Part shown: positions 9,771 through 20,882 of the stretch, in pieces
How positions within the stretch are numbered: the first letter of the stretch is position 1
Layout: each line of letters starts with the position of its first letter
Assembly: GCF_014202215.1 (NCBI RefSeq)
Contig: NZ_JACHGB010000003.1
Location: 186,001 to 250,000 of the forward strand
Direction of reading: 5' to 3'
Source of the DNA: Quisquiliibacterium transsilvanicum
GTDB lineage: Bacteria; Pseudomonadota; Gammaproteobacteria; Burkholderiales; Burkholderiaceae_E
DNA: 64,000 nucleotides
Translations under genes and position numbers: made by a program
Notes under the pieces: model-generated
The model's input: the letters and a program-made list of their open reading frames with translations, nothing else
What the model was told of the DNA's origin: nothing
The model's database searches: none

Positions 9771-11627
9771 ATGAACCGTTACCCGATCTGGAAGTACGCG
9801 ATCATCGCCGTCACGCTGGTGATCGGCATGATCTACACGCTGCCAAATTTCTTCGGCGAGTCACCTGCCGTCCAGGTCTCCAGCGCGAAAGCCACCGTCA
9901 AGGTGGACACCGGGATGCTCGTGCGCGTCGAGACGGCGCTCAGGTCGGCGGGAATCGAGCCCACCGGCACCTTCTTCGACGGCAACTCGGTCAAGGTGAG
10001 GCTGCGCGACACCGACACCCAGCTCAAGGCCAAGGACCTGATCGCCCGCGAGCTCAATCCGGACCCCAACGAGCCGGTCTACGTGGTCGCACTGAACCTG
10101 CTGTCGAGTTCGCCGCAGTGGCTCACGAAGCTGAACGCGCTGCCGATGTACCTCGGCCTCGACCTGCGCGGCGGTGTGCATTTCCTGCTCCAGCTCGACA
10201 CGAAGCAGGCGCTGACCAAGCGACTGGACAGCAGCACCAGCGACATCCGCTCACTGCTGCGCGACAAGGGCATCCGGCACGCCGGCATCACGCGCTCGGG
10301 AAGCGGCATCGAGATCCGTTTCCGCGATGACGAGACCCGCTCGCGCGCCCGCAACGTCATCGTGGACGGCCTGCCGTCGCTGGCGCTCGCCGACCGCGCC
10401 GACGGCAACGACTTCCTGCTGGTTGCCGCTTTTTCGCCGCAGACCGAGCGCGAAGTGATCGACACCGCGCTGCAGCAGAACATCACCACGCTGCACAATC
10501 GCGTCAACGAGCTCGGCGTGGCCGAGCCCGTCATCCAGCGCCAGGGCGCCGACCGCGTCGTGGTGCAGCTGCCTGGCGTGCAGGACACCGCCAAGGCCAA
10601 GGACATCCTCGGGCGCACCGCCACCCTGGAGGCCCGCCTGGTCGACCTGAGCGCCGAGGCGCAGGCGGCGCTGATGGAAACCGGTCCGGTGCCGTTCGGC
10701 AGCGAGCTGTTCAAGGTCGGCCGCGGCGCGCCCGTGGTGCTGCGCAAGCAGGTGATCTTCTCCGGCGAGCAGCTCACCGGGGCCCAGGCCACCTTCGACG
10801 AGAACCAGCGCGCCGCGGTGGGCATCCAGCTCAACGACGCGGCCGGCCGGGTGCTGCGCGACGTCTCCCGCGAGAACCTCAAGAAGCCCATGGCCGTGGT
10901 GCTCTTCGAGCGCGGCCGCGGCGAGGTGCTGACGGTGGCCACCATCCAGGCCGAGCTCGGCTCGCGCTTCCAGATCACCGGGATGGACAGCCCCCAGGGC
11001 GCCAACGACCTCGCGCTGCTGCTGCGCGCCGGCGCGCTGGCCGCCCCGATGGAGATCATCGAGGAGCGCACCATCGGCCCCAGCCTGGGCGCCGAGAACA
11101 TCGCCAAGGGTTTCAACAGCACGCTCTATGGCTTCATCGCGATCGCGGTGTTCATGATCGCGTACTACATGCTGTTCGGCGTCTTCTCCACGGTGGCGCT
11201 GGGCGTCAACGTGCTGCTGCTGGTCGCGCTGCTCTCCATGCTGCAGGCCACGCTCACGCTGCCGGGCATCGCCGCCATCGCGCTCACGCTAGGCATGGCC
11301 ATCGACGCCAACGTGCTCATCAACGAGCGCATCCGCGAGGAGCTGCGCCGCGGGGTCTCGCCGCAGGTCGCCATCTCCGAGGGCTATGAGCGCGCCTGGG
11401 CCACCATCCTCGACTCCAACATCACCACGCTGATCGCGGGCGTCGCCCTGCTGGTGTTCGGCTCGGGCGCGGTGCGCGGCTTCGCGGTGGTCCACTGCCT
11501 GGGCATCATGACCTCGATCTTCTCTTCGGTCGTCGTCTCGCGCGGCATGGTCAACCTCTGGTACGGCCGGCGCAAGAAGATCGCCAAGCTCGCCATCGGC
11601 CAGGTCTGGAAGCCCTCTTCGCGCTGA
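9771..11627 (+). CDS. secD: Protein translocase subunit SecD
   Basis: 618 aa. It uses the proton gradient to pull exported proteins out of SecYEG. Start at ATG 9771 (MNRYPIWKYAIIAVT), which begins the first membrane helix; the frame upstream is proline-rich non-coding. The periplasmic P1 domain holds LGLDLRGGVHFLLQ (about 131-144). The C-terminal membrane half carries LRAGALAAPMEIIEERTIGPSLG and the TM4 motif GMAIDANVLINERIREELRRG with the key Asp. It precedes secF by 52 bases. Confidence 0.97.
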   Translation: MNRYPIWKYAIIAVTLVIGMIYTLPNFFGESPAVQVSSAKATVKVDTGMLVRVETALRSAGIEPTGTFFDGNSVKVRLRDTDTQLKAKDLIARELNPDPNEPVYVVALNLLSSSPQWLTKLNALPMYLGLDLRGGVHFLLQLDTKQALTKRLDSSTSDIRSLLRDKGIRHAGITRSGSGIEIRFRDDETRSRARNVIVDGLPSLALADRADGNDFLLVAAFSPQTEREVIDTALQQNITTLHNRVNELGVAEPVIQRQGADRVVVQLPGVQDTAKAKDILGRTATLEARLVDLSAEAQAALMETGPVPFGSELFKVGRGAPVVLRKQVIFSGEQLTGAQATFDENQRAAVGIQLNDAAGRVLRDVSRENLKKPMAVVLFERGRGEVLTVATIQAELGSRFQITGMDSPQGANDLALLLRAGALAAPMEIIEERTIGPSLGAENIAKGFNSTLYGFIAIAVFMIAYYMLFGVFSTVALGVNVLLLVALLSMLQATLTLPGIAAIALTLGMAIDANVLINERIREELRRGVSPQVAISEGYERAWATILDSNITTLIAGVALLVFGSGAVRGFAVVHCLGIMTSIFSSVVVSRGMVNLWYGRRKKIAKLAIGQVWKPSSR

Positions 11628-11679
11628 GGCTTTCGCCACCGCATCCCGACAGCCCCCAGGACACCCGAGGCACAAGCAC

Positions 11680-12621
11680 ATGGAATTCTTCCGGATCAGG
11701 CGCGACATCCCGTTCATGCGGCATGCGCTGGTCTTCAACGCGATCTCGATCATCACCTTCGTGCTCGCCGTCTTCTTCCTCGCCACTCGCGGGCTGCACC
11801 TGTCGGTGGAGTTCACCGGCGGCACGGTGATGGAGGTGAGCTACGCGCAGGCGGCCGACCTGCCGAAGGTCCGCGGCACCATCGAAGGGCTCGGCTACGC
11901 CGACGCCCAGGTGCAGAACTTCGGCACCTCGCGCGACGTGCTGATCCGGCTGGCCATCCGCGGCACCGAAACCTCGGCGCAGCAGAGCGAGCAGGTGATG
12001 GCTGCCCTCACTGCAGCCGACTCCTCGGTGCAGCTGCGGCGGGTGGAGTTCGTCGGCCCCCAGGTGGGGTCGGAGCTCGCCACCGACGGCGCGATGGCGC
12101 TGCTCTTCGTGATTCTCGGCATCATGATCTACCTGGCGATCCGCTTCGAGTGGAAGTACGCGGTCGCCGCGATCGTCGCCAACATGCACGACGTGATCAT
12201 CATCCTGGGCTTCTTCGCGTTCTTCCAGTGGGAGTTCTCGCTGTCGGTGCTGGCGGCGGTGCTGGCGGTGCTCGGCTACTCGGTCAACGAATCGGTGGTG
12301 ATCTTCGACCGGGTGCGCGAGAAATTCCGCGAACGCCAGGCCAAGAACATGACCACGCCCCAGGTGCTCGACCACGCCATCACCAGCACCATCTCCCGCA
12401 CCATCATCACGCACGGATCCACGCAGCTGATGGTGGGGTCGATGCTGCTGTTCGGCGGCGCGGCGCTGCACTACTTCGCGCTGGCGCTGACCATCGGCAT
12501 CCTGTTCGGCATCTACTCGTCGGTGTTCGTGGCGGCCGCCATCGCGATGTGGCTCGGCGTCAAGCGCGAGGATCTGCTCAAGACGCCGAAGAAGGACGAC
12601 GGGCAGCCCGAAGCGCCCTGA
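11680..12621 (+). CDS. secF: Protein translocase subunit SecF
   Basis: 313 aa with six predicted membrane helices. Family blocks: LHLSVEFTGGTVMEV (about 37-51), FVGPQVGSEL (about 125-134), the helix VLGYSVNESVVIFDRVREKFR with the conserved Asp, and TSTISRTIITHGSTQL. It works with SecD in proton-driven export. The stop at 12621 is one base before the next gene, so translation of the cytochrome b gene may be coupled. Confidence 0.97.
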   Translation: MEFFRIRRDIPFMRHALVFNAISIITFVLAVFFLATRGLHLSVEFTGGTVMEVSYAQAADLPKVRGTIEGLGYADAQVQNFGTSRDVLIRLAIRGTETSAQQSEQVMAALTAADSSVQLRRVEFVGPQVGSELATDGAMALLFVILGIMIYLAIRFEWKYAVAAIVANMHDVIIILGFFAFFQWEFSLSVLAAVLAVLGYSVNESVVIFDRVREKFRERQAKNMTTPQVLDHAITSTISRTIITHGSTQLMVGSMLLFGGAALHYFALALTIGILFGIYSSVFVAAAIAMWLGVKREDLLKTPKKDDGQPEAP

Positions 12622-12622
12622 C

Positions 12623-13366
12623 ATGCAGGAGAAGATCCGCGTCTGGGACCTCCCCACGCGCCTGTTCCACTGGGCGCTGGCGATCTGCCTGGCGGGTTCG
12701 CTGGTCTCGGTGAACCTGGGCGGCAACGCGGTGGGCTGGCACTTCCGCTTCGGCTACGCCATGCTTGCCCTGCTGCTGTTCCGCGTCGCCTGGGGGTTCG
12801 TCGGGCCGCGCTACTCCCGCTTCGCGAGCTTCCCGCCGAGCCCGGCCGCGGCGCTGCGCCACCTGCGCGGCGAAGGAGTCGACCGCCCCGGCCACAGTCC
12901 GCTTGCCGCCCTCTCGGTCTACGCGCTGCTGCTGGCGCTGGCGATCCAGGCGGGCACCGGCCTGTTCGCGAACGACGCGATCATGTGGGACGGGCCGCTG
13001 AAAAACCTGGTGACGAACGCCACCAGCGACACCCTCACCCGGCTCCACAAGCTCAACCGCTTCGTCGTGATCGGGCTGGTGCTGCTGCACCTGGCGGCGA
13101 TCGCCTTCTACACCTTCGTGAAACGCCGCAGGCTGGTCGCGGCCATGATCACGGGCGACGCTGCGGTACGCCCGCCGCCGGGCGCGGCTGCCGCGCGCGA
13201 CTCCGGCGATGTGCGCGCCTCCGGGAAGCCGCGCGGCCACCGGGCCGACCACACCGCGGAACCAGCTCGAGACGACGCCCGGGTGCGTCTGAAGGCGCTC
13301 TCCCTGCTGGCTGCCAGCGCGGCGGCCGTCTGGTCCCTGGTGGAATTCTCCGCCGCCGCCCTCTGA
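12623..13366 (+). CDS. Cytochrome b561-like membrane cytochrome b
   Basis: 247 aa. N-terminal IRVWDLPTRLFHWALA is the opening of the Ni/Fe-hydrogenase b-type/cytochrome b561 family, with His in FHW as a heme ligand. About four membrane helices follow, with further candidate heme histidines in GWHFRFGYA, RLHKLNRF and LLHLAAIAFY. Members pass electrons between quinones and periplasmic cytochromes. The C-terminal 60 residues (about 175-235) are Arg/Ala/Pro-rich with a last hydrophobic segment. A gene for a cytochrome c', a plausible redox partner, lies just beyond in the opposite direction. Confidence 0.88.
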   Translation: MQEKIRVWDLPTRLFHWALAICLAGSLVSVNLGGNAVGWHFRFGYAMLALLLFRVAWGFVGPRYSRFASFPPSPAAALRHLRGEGVDRPGHSPLAALSVYALLLALAIQAGTGLFANDAIMWDGPLKNLVTNATSDTLTRLHKLNRFVVIGLVLLHLAAIAFYTFVKRRRLVAAMITGDAAVRPPPGAAAARDSGDVRASGKPRGHRADHTAEPARDDARVRLKALSLLAASAAAVWSLVEFSAAAL

Positions 13367-13370
13367 CCAG

Positions 13371-13400
13371 CCGGTCAGCCGTCGAACGACGGCTGACCGG
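13371..13400. terminator. Perfect 13-bp hairpin between convergent cytochrome genes
   Basis: CCGGTCAGCCGTC and GACGGCTGACCGG pair without mismatch around a GAAC tetraloop. It lies 5 bases after the cytochrome b stop and 14 bases before the end of the cytochrome c' gene. There is no T-run on either side, so if it ends transcription it works as a bidirectional GC hairpin or mRNA stabiliser. Confidence 0.6.
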
Positions 13401-13413
13401 CCCGCCGACCGCG

Positions 13414-13860
13414 TCAGATGTTGCGGTACTTGTCGTGACAGTTCTTGCAGGAGGCGCCGGTGGCGCCGACCTGCTTGCGCAGCGACTCCAGGCTGGCAGC
13501 CGCCTCGGGCAGCTTCGCAGCCTCGCCCTTGAAGCGATCCGCGCGCTCCTTGAAATCGGCGGCGTCAGCCCAGGGCTCCGCTTTCAGCCCCTTCGAAGTC
13601 GATCCCTGCGGGAAGGCCTCCCACGGCAGGTGGCCGAGACTCTCGATCAGCCGGGCCGAGGCCTGCGCGGCGCCCGCATCGAAGGGGCGCTCACCCTTGG
13701 CCATCGCCGCAAGCCGGCCCATGTGGTTGGCCATCAGCGTGTACGCCGACTGCCGGTACTTGACCGCATCCTCGGCTTTCGCGAACTGCGCCTGCGCGGG
13801 GACTGAAACCGCTGCGGCCGTGGCTGCCGCGGCGCAGATCAACAGGATCTTCTTCTTCAT
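13414..13860 (-). CDS. Cytochrome c' (periplasmic class II c-type cytochrome)
   Basis: 148 aa from ATG 13860 (AGGAGG upstream). It has a clear Sec signal peptide (MKKKILLICAAAATAAAVSVPAQAQ) and a four-helix domain with the heme motif CKNCH at the extreme C-terminus, the class II layout. The N-terminal heme-side segment reads AVKYRQSAYTLMANHMGRLA, where Met replaces or neighbours the usual axial ligand position. Family members bind NO or shuttle electrons. Convergent with the b-type cytochrome gene. Confidence 0.93.
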   Translation of the reverse strand: MKKKILLICAAAATAAAVSVPAQAQFAKAEDAVKYRQSAYTLMANHMGRLAAMAKGERPFDAGAAQASARLIESLGHLPWEAFPQGSTSKGLKAEPWADAADFKERADRFKGEAAKLPEAAASLESLRKQVGATGASCKNCHDKYRNI

Positions 13861-13919
13861 CCGACTGCCTCCTGGGGGTTGGAACGCAAGCCGTGTTCGC
13901 AGGAACACGGCCCTTCGAT

Positions 13920-15317
<1,398 letters not shown>

Positions 15318-15400
15318 CTAGCATCACCGGCCCTGCCCGCCACCGGTCCGACAGGCTTCGCGCCCAGTGCCGGGCGGTTCCCCGCCGCGTGGCCATTGCT

Positions 15401-15406
15401 TATACT
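15401..15406 (+). promoter_or_regulatory. Possible -10 box of the GST gene
   Basis: TATACT lies 51 bases before the GST start in the gap divergent from purB. No good -35 is visible at 17 bases. Listed as a weak candidate only. Confidence 0.3.
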
Positions 15407-15457
15407 GGCAGACCCGCCCCGTCGCCCGGGCCGCAACGCCCCCTCCCCCGGAACACC

Positions 15458-16069
15458 ATGAAGCTGATCGGCTCGGACACCAGCCCCTACGTGCGCAAGG
15501 TGCGCATCGTGATGGCCGAGAAGAGGATCGACTACAGGTACGAACTCGAGGACGTCTGGTCCCCGCAGAGCCGGATCCGCGAGTCGAACCCCCTCGGCAA
15601 GGTCCCCTGCCTGATCATGGAAGACGGCGGTGCCGTGTTCGACTCCCGCGTCATCGTCGAGTACCTCGACAACCTCACCCCGGTGCACCGGCTGATTCCG
15701 CCCTCCGGGCGCGAGCGCATCGAGGTGAAGTGCTGGGAGGCGCTCGCCGACGGCCTGCTGGACGCCGCCCTGCTGATGCGGCTGGAGCAGACCCAGCGCG
15801 AGGAAGGCCAGCGCAGTCCGAAGTGGATGGCGCGGCAGATGGGCAAGATCGAAGCGGCTCTCGAAGCGATGGCGACCGGTCTCGGCGACAACCCCTGGGC
15901 CTGCGACGCGAAGTACTCGCTGGCCGACGTCGCGATGGGCTGCGCCCTGGGCTACCTCGACTTCCGCTTCCCCCAGTTCGGCTGGCGCAGCCAGCACCTG
16001 AGCCTGGCGCGCCACGCGGACAAGCTCTTCGAGCGGCAGCCCTTCCTCGACACCCGTCCGCCCGCCTGA
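15458..16069 (+). CDS. Glutathione S-transferase family protein
   Basis: 203 aa. The N-terminal thioredoxin-fold half begins MKLIGSDTSPYVRKVRIVMAE, where Ser in TSPYVRKVR is the likely glutathione-activating residue, and NPLGKVPCLIMEDG carries the cis-Pro. The C-terminal helical half has the N-capping segment YSLADVAMGCALGYLDFR. It probably conjugates glutathione to electrophiles or reduces disulphides in the cytosol. Located between purB and mnmA, an order often seen in Burkholderiales. Start chosen where similarity begins. Confidence 0.93.
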   Translation: MKLIGSDTSPYVRKVRIVMAEKRIDYRYELEDVWSPQSRIRESNPLGKVPCLIMEDGGAVFDSRVIVEYLDNLTPVHRLIPPSGRERIEVKCWEALADGLLDAALLMRLEQTQREEGQRSPKWMARQMGKIEAALEAMATGLGDNPWACDAKYSLADVAMGCALGYLDFRFPQFGWRSQHLSLARHADKLFERQPFLDTRPPA

Positions 16070-16093
16070 GGCCGGGCCGGAGCAGGAGCCGGC

Positions 16094-17302
16094 TCAGCGG
16101 GCCGCAGCGATCAGCCCGCCCCCGAGGCACACCTCGCCGCGATAGAGCACCGCGGACTGTCCGGGCGTGGCCGCCCACTGCGGCTGCGGGAATTCCAGCA
16201 CGAAGCGCTCCCCCTCCACCTGCGCCAGCCGGCAGGCGCTGTCGGCCTGGCGGTAGCGGGTGCGCGCAGTGAGCGCGCCGTCGTCGGCCGGCGGCTCGCC
16301 GGCGATCCAGTGCGCATGGTCGGACTCGATGCGGGTGCTCATCAGCCACGGGTGGTCATGCCCCTGCACGACATGCAGGGTGTCGGACTCCAGGTCCTTG
16401 CGGGCGACGTACCAGGGATCGCCGCTGCCCTGCTTCGTGCCGCCGATGCCGATCCCCTTGCGCTGACCCAGCGTGTAGAAGGCCAGGCCGACGTGCTCGC
16501 CCACCTTCTTTCCGTCTTCGGTGAGGATGGGCCCGGGGCGCGTGGGCAGGTAGCGGTTGAGGAACTCCCGGAAGGGCCGTTCACCGATGAAGCAGATGCC
16601 GGTCGAGTCCTTCTTCTTCGCGTTGGGCAGTCCCAGCCGGTCGGCAATCTCGCGCACCTGCCGCTTGTGCAGGCCGCCGAGCGGGAACATCGCCCGCGCC
16701 AGCTGCGCCTGCGACAGGCGGTGCAGAAAGTAGCTCTGGTCCTTGCCGGGATCCACGCCGCGCAGCAGCTCGTGCCGGACCGCAGCGCCTTCGCCCACGG
16801 TGCGCACCCGCGCGTAGTGCCCGGTCGCGATCCTCGCGGCGCCCATGCGCACCGCATGGTCGAGAAAGGCCTTGAACTTGATCTCGGCGTTGCACAGAAC
16901 GTCCGGGTTGGGCGTGCGTCCGGCTGAATACTCGCGCAGGAACTCGGCGAACACCCGATCGCGGTACTCGGCGGCAAAATTCACCGCCTCGATGTCGATG
17001 CCGATGACGTCGGCCACGCTGGCCGCGTCCAGCCAGTCCTGCCGGGTGGAGCAGTACTCGCCGTCGTCGTCGTCCTCCCAGTTCTTCATGAACAGGCCGA
17101 CGACCTCGTAGCCCTGTGCCTTGAGCAGCCAGGCGGTGACCGCGGAATCGACCCCGCCCGACAGTCCCACCACCACGCGCGTACCCTGACCGGGCAGTTC
17201 GCCCGGGCGCAGCCCCGCTGCCTCGAGCAGTGAGCGCTCCACACTGGCCGTCGCGCCGCGGACACGGGGCGTCGATGCCTCGCTTAGATTGGTCACGTCC
17301 AT
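16094..17302 (-). CDS. mnmA: tRNA-specific 2-thiouridylase
   Basis: 402 aa. It thiolates U34 of tRNAs for Lys, Glu and Gln using ATP and a sulfur relay. The PP-loop [10 protein letters not shown] is at about 49-58. The catalytic cysteines are in [12 protein letters not shown] and [11 protein letters not shown], and [14 protein letters not shown] is the family block after the loop. There is a roughly 35-residue N-terminal extension before the PP-loop ([16 protein letters not shown]...), longer than in E. coli (368 aa). The true start could be an internal codon. Confidence 0.96.
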   Translation of the reverse strand: MDVTNLSEASTPRVRGATASVERSLLEAAGLRPGELPGQGTRVVVGLSGGVDSAVTAWLLKAQGYEVVGLFMKNWEDDDDGEYCSTRQDWLDAASVADVIGIDIEAVNFAAEYRDRVFAEFLREYSAGRTPNPDVLCNAEIKFKAFLDHAVRMGAARIATGHYARVRTVGEGAAVRHELLRGVDPGKDQSYFLHRLSQAQLARAMFPLGGLHKRQVREIADRLGLPNAKKKDSTGICFIGERPFREFLNRYLPTRPGPILTEDGKKVGEHVGLAFYTLGQRKGIGIGGTKQGSGDPWYVARKDLESDTLHVVQGHDHPWLMSTRIESDHAHWIAGEPPADDGALTARTRYRQADSACRLAQVEGERFVLEFPQPQWAATPGQSAVLYRGEVCLGGGLIAAAR

Positions 17303-17403
17303 GTGTCCATGATACCCAAGCTCACTGGAATGAGCGGCTGAAGCCGGTTGGCGTGATATAAACGTGGGTTTTGCAGCTTTTACAGATTTCCAGGGGATAT
17401 CCC

Positions 17404-18525
17404 ATGCTGATCGGCATTCCGGCCGAAACCCGAGCGGGTGAAGCGCGCGTCGCGGCAACCGCCGAGACGGTCAAGAAACTGGCCGCATCCGGCCACCGAG
17501 TGGTCGTGGAGGCAGGCGCAGGGCTGCGCGCCGCGCAGACCGACGACGCCTTCCGCGCCGCCGGCGCCGAGATCGTCGACCGCGCCGCCGCACTGGGCGC
17601 GGAGCTCGTGCTCAAGGTGCGGCTGCCGCAGGACGATGAGCTCGCGGCGATGCGCCGCGGCGCGGCGCTGATCGGCATGCTCGAACCCTTCAACGACGCG
17701 GGCATCGCTGCCATGAACGCCGCCGGCCTGACCGCCTTCGCGCTCGAGGCCGCGCCGCGCACCACGCGCGCCCAGAGCATGGACGTGCTGTCGTCGCAGG
17801 CCAACATCGCCGGCTACAAGGCAGTGCTGCTCGCGGCCACCACCTACGGCCGCATGATGCCGATGATGATGACCGCCGCCGGCACGGTGAAAGCTGCCCG
17901 CGTGCTGATCCTCGGCGCCGGTGTGGCGGGCCTGCAGGCGATCGCCACGGCCAAGCGGCTGGGTGCGGTGATCGAGGCCTCCGACGTGCGCCCCGCAGTG
18001 AAGGAGCAGATCGAGTCGCTGGGCGCCAAGTTCGTCGACGTGCCCTTCGAGACCGAAGAGGAACGCGAGATCGCCCAGGGCGTCGGCGGCTACGCGCGGC
18101 CGATGCCGGCCGCGTGGATGCAGCGCCAGGCCGCCGCGGTGGCCGAGCGCATGAAGCAGGCAGACATCGTCATCACCACCGCGCTGATCCCCGGCCGCAA
18201 GGCGCCGGTGCTGGTCACCGAGGAAATGGTGAAGTCGATGAAACCCGGCTCGGTGATCCTCGACATGGCCGTCGAGCAGGGCGGCAACTGCGCGCTCAGC
18301 GAGGCCGGTGCCACAGTCGTGAAATACGGCGTGAGCATCATCGGCCAGCCCAACCTGCCGGCCACCGTGCCGGCGGACGCCTCCGCGCTCTACGCGCGCA
18401 ACGTGCTCGACTTCCTCAAGCTGGTCGTCGACAAGGACGGCGCGCTCGCCGTGAACCGGGAAGACGACATCGTCGCGGCCTGCCTGTTGTGCGCTGGCGG
18501 CGAACTCGTCCGCCGCAACGGCTGA
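17404..18525 (+). CDS. pntAA: NAD(P) transhydrogenase subunit alpha part 1
   Basis: 373 aa, the NAD(H)-binding dI domain encoded separately, as in Rhodospirillum. N-terminal [17 protein letters not shown] and the NAD fold [22 protein letters not shown] are intact; [24 protein letters not shown] is the family block. With the two following genes it forms the membrane complex that reduces NADP+ with NADH at the expense of the proton gradient. ATG 17404 is preceded by AGGGG. Followed after 20 bases by pntAB. Confidence 0.96.
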   Translation: MLIGIPAETRAGEARVAATAETVKKLAASGHRVVVEAGAGLRAAQTDDAFRAAGAEIVDRAAALGAELVLKVRLPQDDELAAMRRGAALIGMLEPFNDAGIAAMNAAGLTAFALEAAPRTTRAQSMDVLSSQANIAGYKAVLLAATTYGRMMPMMMTAAGTVKAARVLILGAGVAGLQAIATAKRLGAVIEASDVRPAVKEQIESLGAKFVDVPFETEEEREIAQGVGGYARPMPAAWMQRQAAAVAERMKQADIVITTALIPGRKAPVLVTEEMVKSMKPGSVILDMAVEQGGNCALSEAGATVVKYGVSIIGQPNLPATVPADASALYARNVLDFLKLVVDKDGALAVNREDDIVAACLLCAGGELVRRNG

Positions 18526-18545
18526 CCGGCACTGGAGAAGAACAC

Positions 18546-18860
18546 ATGGAACTCATCAACCCCACGGTGATCAACCTGATCATCTTCGTGCTGGCGATCT
18601 ACGTCGGCTACCACGTGGTCTGGAACGTCACCCCGGCCCTGCACACGCCGCTGATGGCGGTCACCAACGCGGTCTCCGCGATCATCATCGTCGGCGCGAT
18701 GCTCGCTGCCGCGCTGACCGAGACCGGACTGGGCAAGACGATGGGCGTGCTAGCAGTGGCGCTGGCGGCGGTCAACGTCTTCGGCGGCTTCCTGGTCACG
18801 CGACGGATGCTCGAGATGTTCAAGAAAAAGGAGCCGAAGGCCGGCTCCGCGAAGAAGTGA
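18546..18860 (+). CDS. pntAB: NAD(P) transhydrogenase subunit alpha part 2
   Basis: 104 aa with three to four membrane helices (about 8-28, 40-60, 62-86), a small part of the proton channel. The block VTPALHTPLMAVTNAVSAIIIVGA is characteristic. It has a short charged C-terminus (KKKEPKAGSAKK). Second gene of pntAA-pntAB-pntB. Confidence 0.95.
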   Translation: MELINPTVINLIIFVLAIYVGYHVVWNVTPALHTPLMAVTNAVSAIIIVGAMLAAALTETGLGKTMGVLAVALAAVNVFGGFLVTRRMLEMFKKKEPKAGSAKK

Positions 18861-18876
18861 CCCGGAGCCCGACGCC

Positions 18877-20316
18877 ATGAGCATGAACCTCGTCGTACTG
18901 CTGTACCTGGTCGCATCGATCTTCTTCATCCAGGCCCTCAAGGGCCTGTCGCACCCGTCCACCTCGCGGATCGGCAACGGCTTCGGCATGGCGGGAATGG
19001 CCATCGCCGTGCTCACCACGGTGGCGCTGATCTACAAGCTGCGCCCCGAGATCGCCACGGTCGGCATGGCCTGGGTGCTGCTGGGCCTGCTGGTCGGCGG
19101 CACCGCCGGCACGCTGATGGCCAAGCGCGTCGAGATGACCAAGATGCCCGAGCTGGTCGCCTTCATGCACAGCATGATCGGCCTGGCCGCGGTGTTCATC
19201 GCGATCGCCTGCGTCGCCGAGCCCTGGGCCTTCAACATCGTCGAGAAGGGCCAGCCGATCCCGCTGGGCAACAAGGTGGAGCTGTTCATTGGCGCCTTCG
19301 TCGGCGCGATCACCTTCTCCGGATCGGTGATCGCCTTCGGCAAGCTGTCCGGCAAGTACAAGTTCCGGCTGTTCCAGGGCGCGCCGGTGGTGTTCAAGGG
19401 CCAGCACATGCTGAACCTGGTGCTCGCCCTCCTGATGGTGGCGCTGGGCCTGGTGTTCGTCGCCTCCTCCACGCAGGCCGAGGGCTGGCCGGCGTTCTGG
19501 GGCATGCTCGCGCTGGCCTTCGTGCTGGGCGTGCTGATCATCATCCCGATCGGCGGCGCCGACATGCCGGTGGTGGTGTCGATGCTGAACAGCTACTCCG
19601 GCTGGGCCGCCGCGGGCATCGGCTTCTCGCTGAACAACAGCATGCTGATCATCGCCGGCTCGCTGGTCGGCTCTTCGGGCGCCATCCTCTCGTACATCAT
19701 GTGCAAGGCGATGAATCGCTCGTTCTTCAACGTCATCCTCGGCGGCTTCGGCGGCGAGGCGGTGGCGGCCGCCACCGGCGGCGGCGAGCAGCGCCCGGTG
19801 AAGACCGGCTCCGCCGACGACGCGGCCTTCCTGCTGGGCAACGCCGACACCGTGATCATCGTTCCCGGCTACGGTCTGGCGGTGGCCCGCGCGCAGCATC
19901 CGCTCAAGGAACTCACCGAGAAGCTGATCGCCAAGGGTGTGCAGGTGAAGTACGCGATCCACCCGGTGGCCGGCCGGATGCCCGGGCACATGAACGTGCT
20001 GCTGGCCGAGGCCGAGGTGCCCTACGACCAGGTCTTCGAGATGGAGGACATCAACTCCGAGTTCGGCGACACCGACGTGGTGCTGGTGCTGGGCGCCAAC
20101 GACGTGGTCAACCCGGCAGCCAAGGACCCGAAGTCGCCGATCGCAGGCATGCCCATCCTCGAGGCCTACAAGGCCCGCCAGGTCATCGTGAACAAGCGTT
20201 CGATGGCCTCGGGCTACGCGGGCCTGGACAACGAGCTGTTCTACATGGAACGCACGATGATGGTGTTCGGCGACGCGAAGAAGGTCGTCGAGGACATGGT
20301 CAAGGCGATCGAGTAG
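18877..20316 (+). CDS. pntB: NAD(P) transhydrogenase subunit beta
   Basis: 479 aa. The N-terminal two thirds are membrane helices of the proton channel (GADMPVVVSMLNSYSGWAAA, the conserved His in MHSMIGLAAV). The C-terminal dIII domain binds NADP(H) through VPGYGLAVARAQHPL and IHPVAGRMPGHMNVLLAEA; LGANDVVNPAA and KRSMASGYAG follow as expected. Last gene of the transhydrogenase operon. MSMNLVV could start at 18877 or 18883. Confidence 0.96.
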   Translation: MSMNLVVLLYLVASIFFIQALKGLSHPSTSRIGNGFGMAGMAIAVLTTVALIYKLRPEIATVGMAWVLLGLLVGGTAGTLMAKRVEMTKMPELVAFMHSMIGLAAVFIAIACVAEPWAFNIVEKGQPIPLGNKVELFIGAFVGAITFSGSVIAFGKLSGKYKFRLFQGAPVVFKGQHMLNLVLALLMVALGLVFVASSTQAEGWPAFWGMLALAFVLGVLIIIPIGGADMPVVVSMLNSYSGWAAAGIGFSLNNSMLIIAGSLVGSSGAILSYIMCKAMNRSFFNVILGGFGGEAVAAATGGGEQRPVKTGSADDAAFLLGNADTVIIVPGYGLAVARAQHPLKELTEKLIAKGVQVKYAIHPVAGRMPGHMNVLLAEAEVPYDQVFEMEDINSEFGDTDVVLVLGANDVVNPAAKDPKSPIAGMPILEAYKARQVIVNKRSMASGYAGLDNELFYMERTMMVFGDAKKVVEDMVKAIE

Positions 20317-20385
20317 GGCCGCGGCGGGCCGCGGCCTGCGGCCCGGGCTTGTCCTGCGGAGAATCGCCCGCAGATAATCGGGAAC

Positions 20386-20411
20386 GGCCGCCTGCCCGGG
20401 CGGCCTTCCTC
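20386..20411 (+). terminator. Terminator-like hairpin after pntB
   Basis: GGCCGCC / GGCGGCC pair around a short GC loop and are followed by TTCCTCC. This is a plausible end of the pnt transcript, though the T-run is weak and the next gene starts only 15 bases later. Confidence 0.35.
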
Positions 20412-20425
20412 CATTGGAGACCCCG

Positions 20426-20803
20426 ATGCCAGACGACCTGGTGCAGATGCCCGGCAGCCGCGAATCCCAGGAGACGCTGCGCCGGGTCGCGCTGTTCGAC
20501 TACGTGCTGCACATCGCCGGCCTGCTGCTGTCGATGGGGCTGCTCTCCGTGGTTGCGCTGATCGTCAACTACGTCAAGCGCGACGACGCGCGCGGCACGA
20601 TCTACGAGAGCCACATGAACTGGATGATCTCCACGTTCTGGTGGACCCTGTTCTGGCTGGTGGTGTCCTTCATCCCCAGCCTGGTGCTCTCGGTGGTGTC
20701 CTTCGGACTGCTGTCCTTCCTGTTCATCGTGCCGGGGCTCTGGTACCTGTACCGGATGATCAAGGGGCTGCTGCGGCTGCTCGACGGCCGCCCGGCGCCC
20801 TGA
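20426..20803 (+). CDS. Small inner-membrane protein, DUF4870-like
   Basis: 125 aa from ATG 20426 (TTGGAGA upstream). It has three hydrophobic helices (about 23-46, 68-88, 90-108). The segment NYVKRDDARGTIYESHMNW between helices 1 and 2 is typical of a widespread family of small membrane proteins with the pattern 'YVKR..ARGT...SH..W', close to DUF4870. No enzymatic residues are visible. The function is unknown. Confidence 0.75.
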   Translation: MPDDLVQMPGSRESQETLRRVALFDYVLHIAGLLLSMGLLSVVALIVNYVKRDDARGTIYESHMNWMISTFWWTLFWLVVSFIPSLVLSVVSFGLLSFLFIVPGLWYLYRMIKGLLRLLDGRPAP

Positions 20804-20882
20804 GCGGCAATGAACGCCCATGAACGGCTAGCGCCGCGGGCCCTGAGTCCCTGAGCCGCTTTCCACCGTGCGGAGGATCGCA

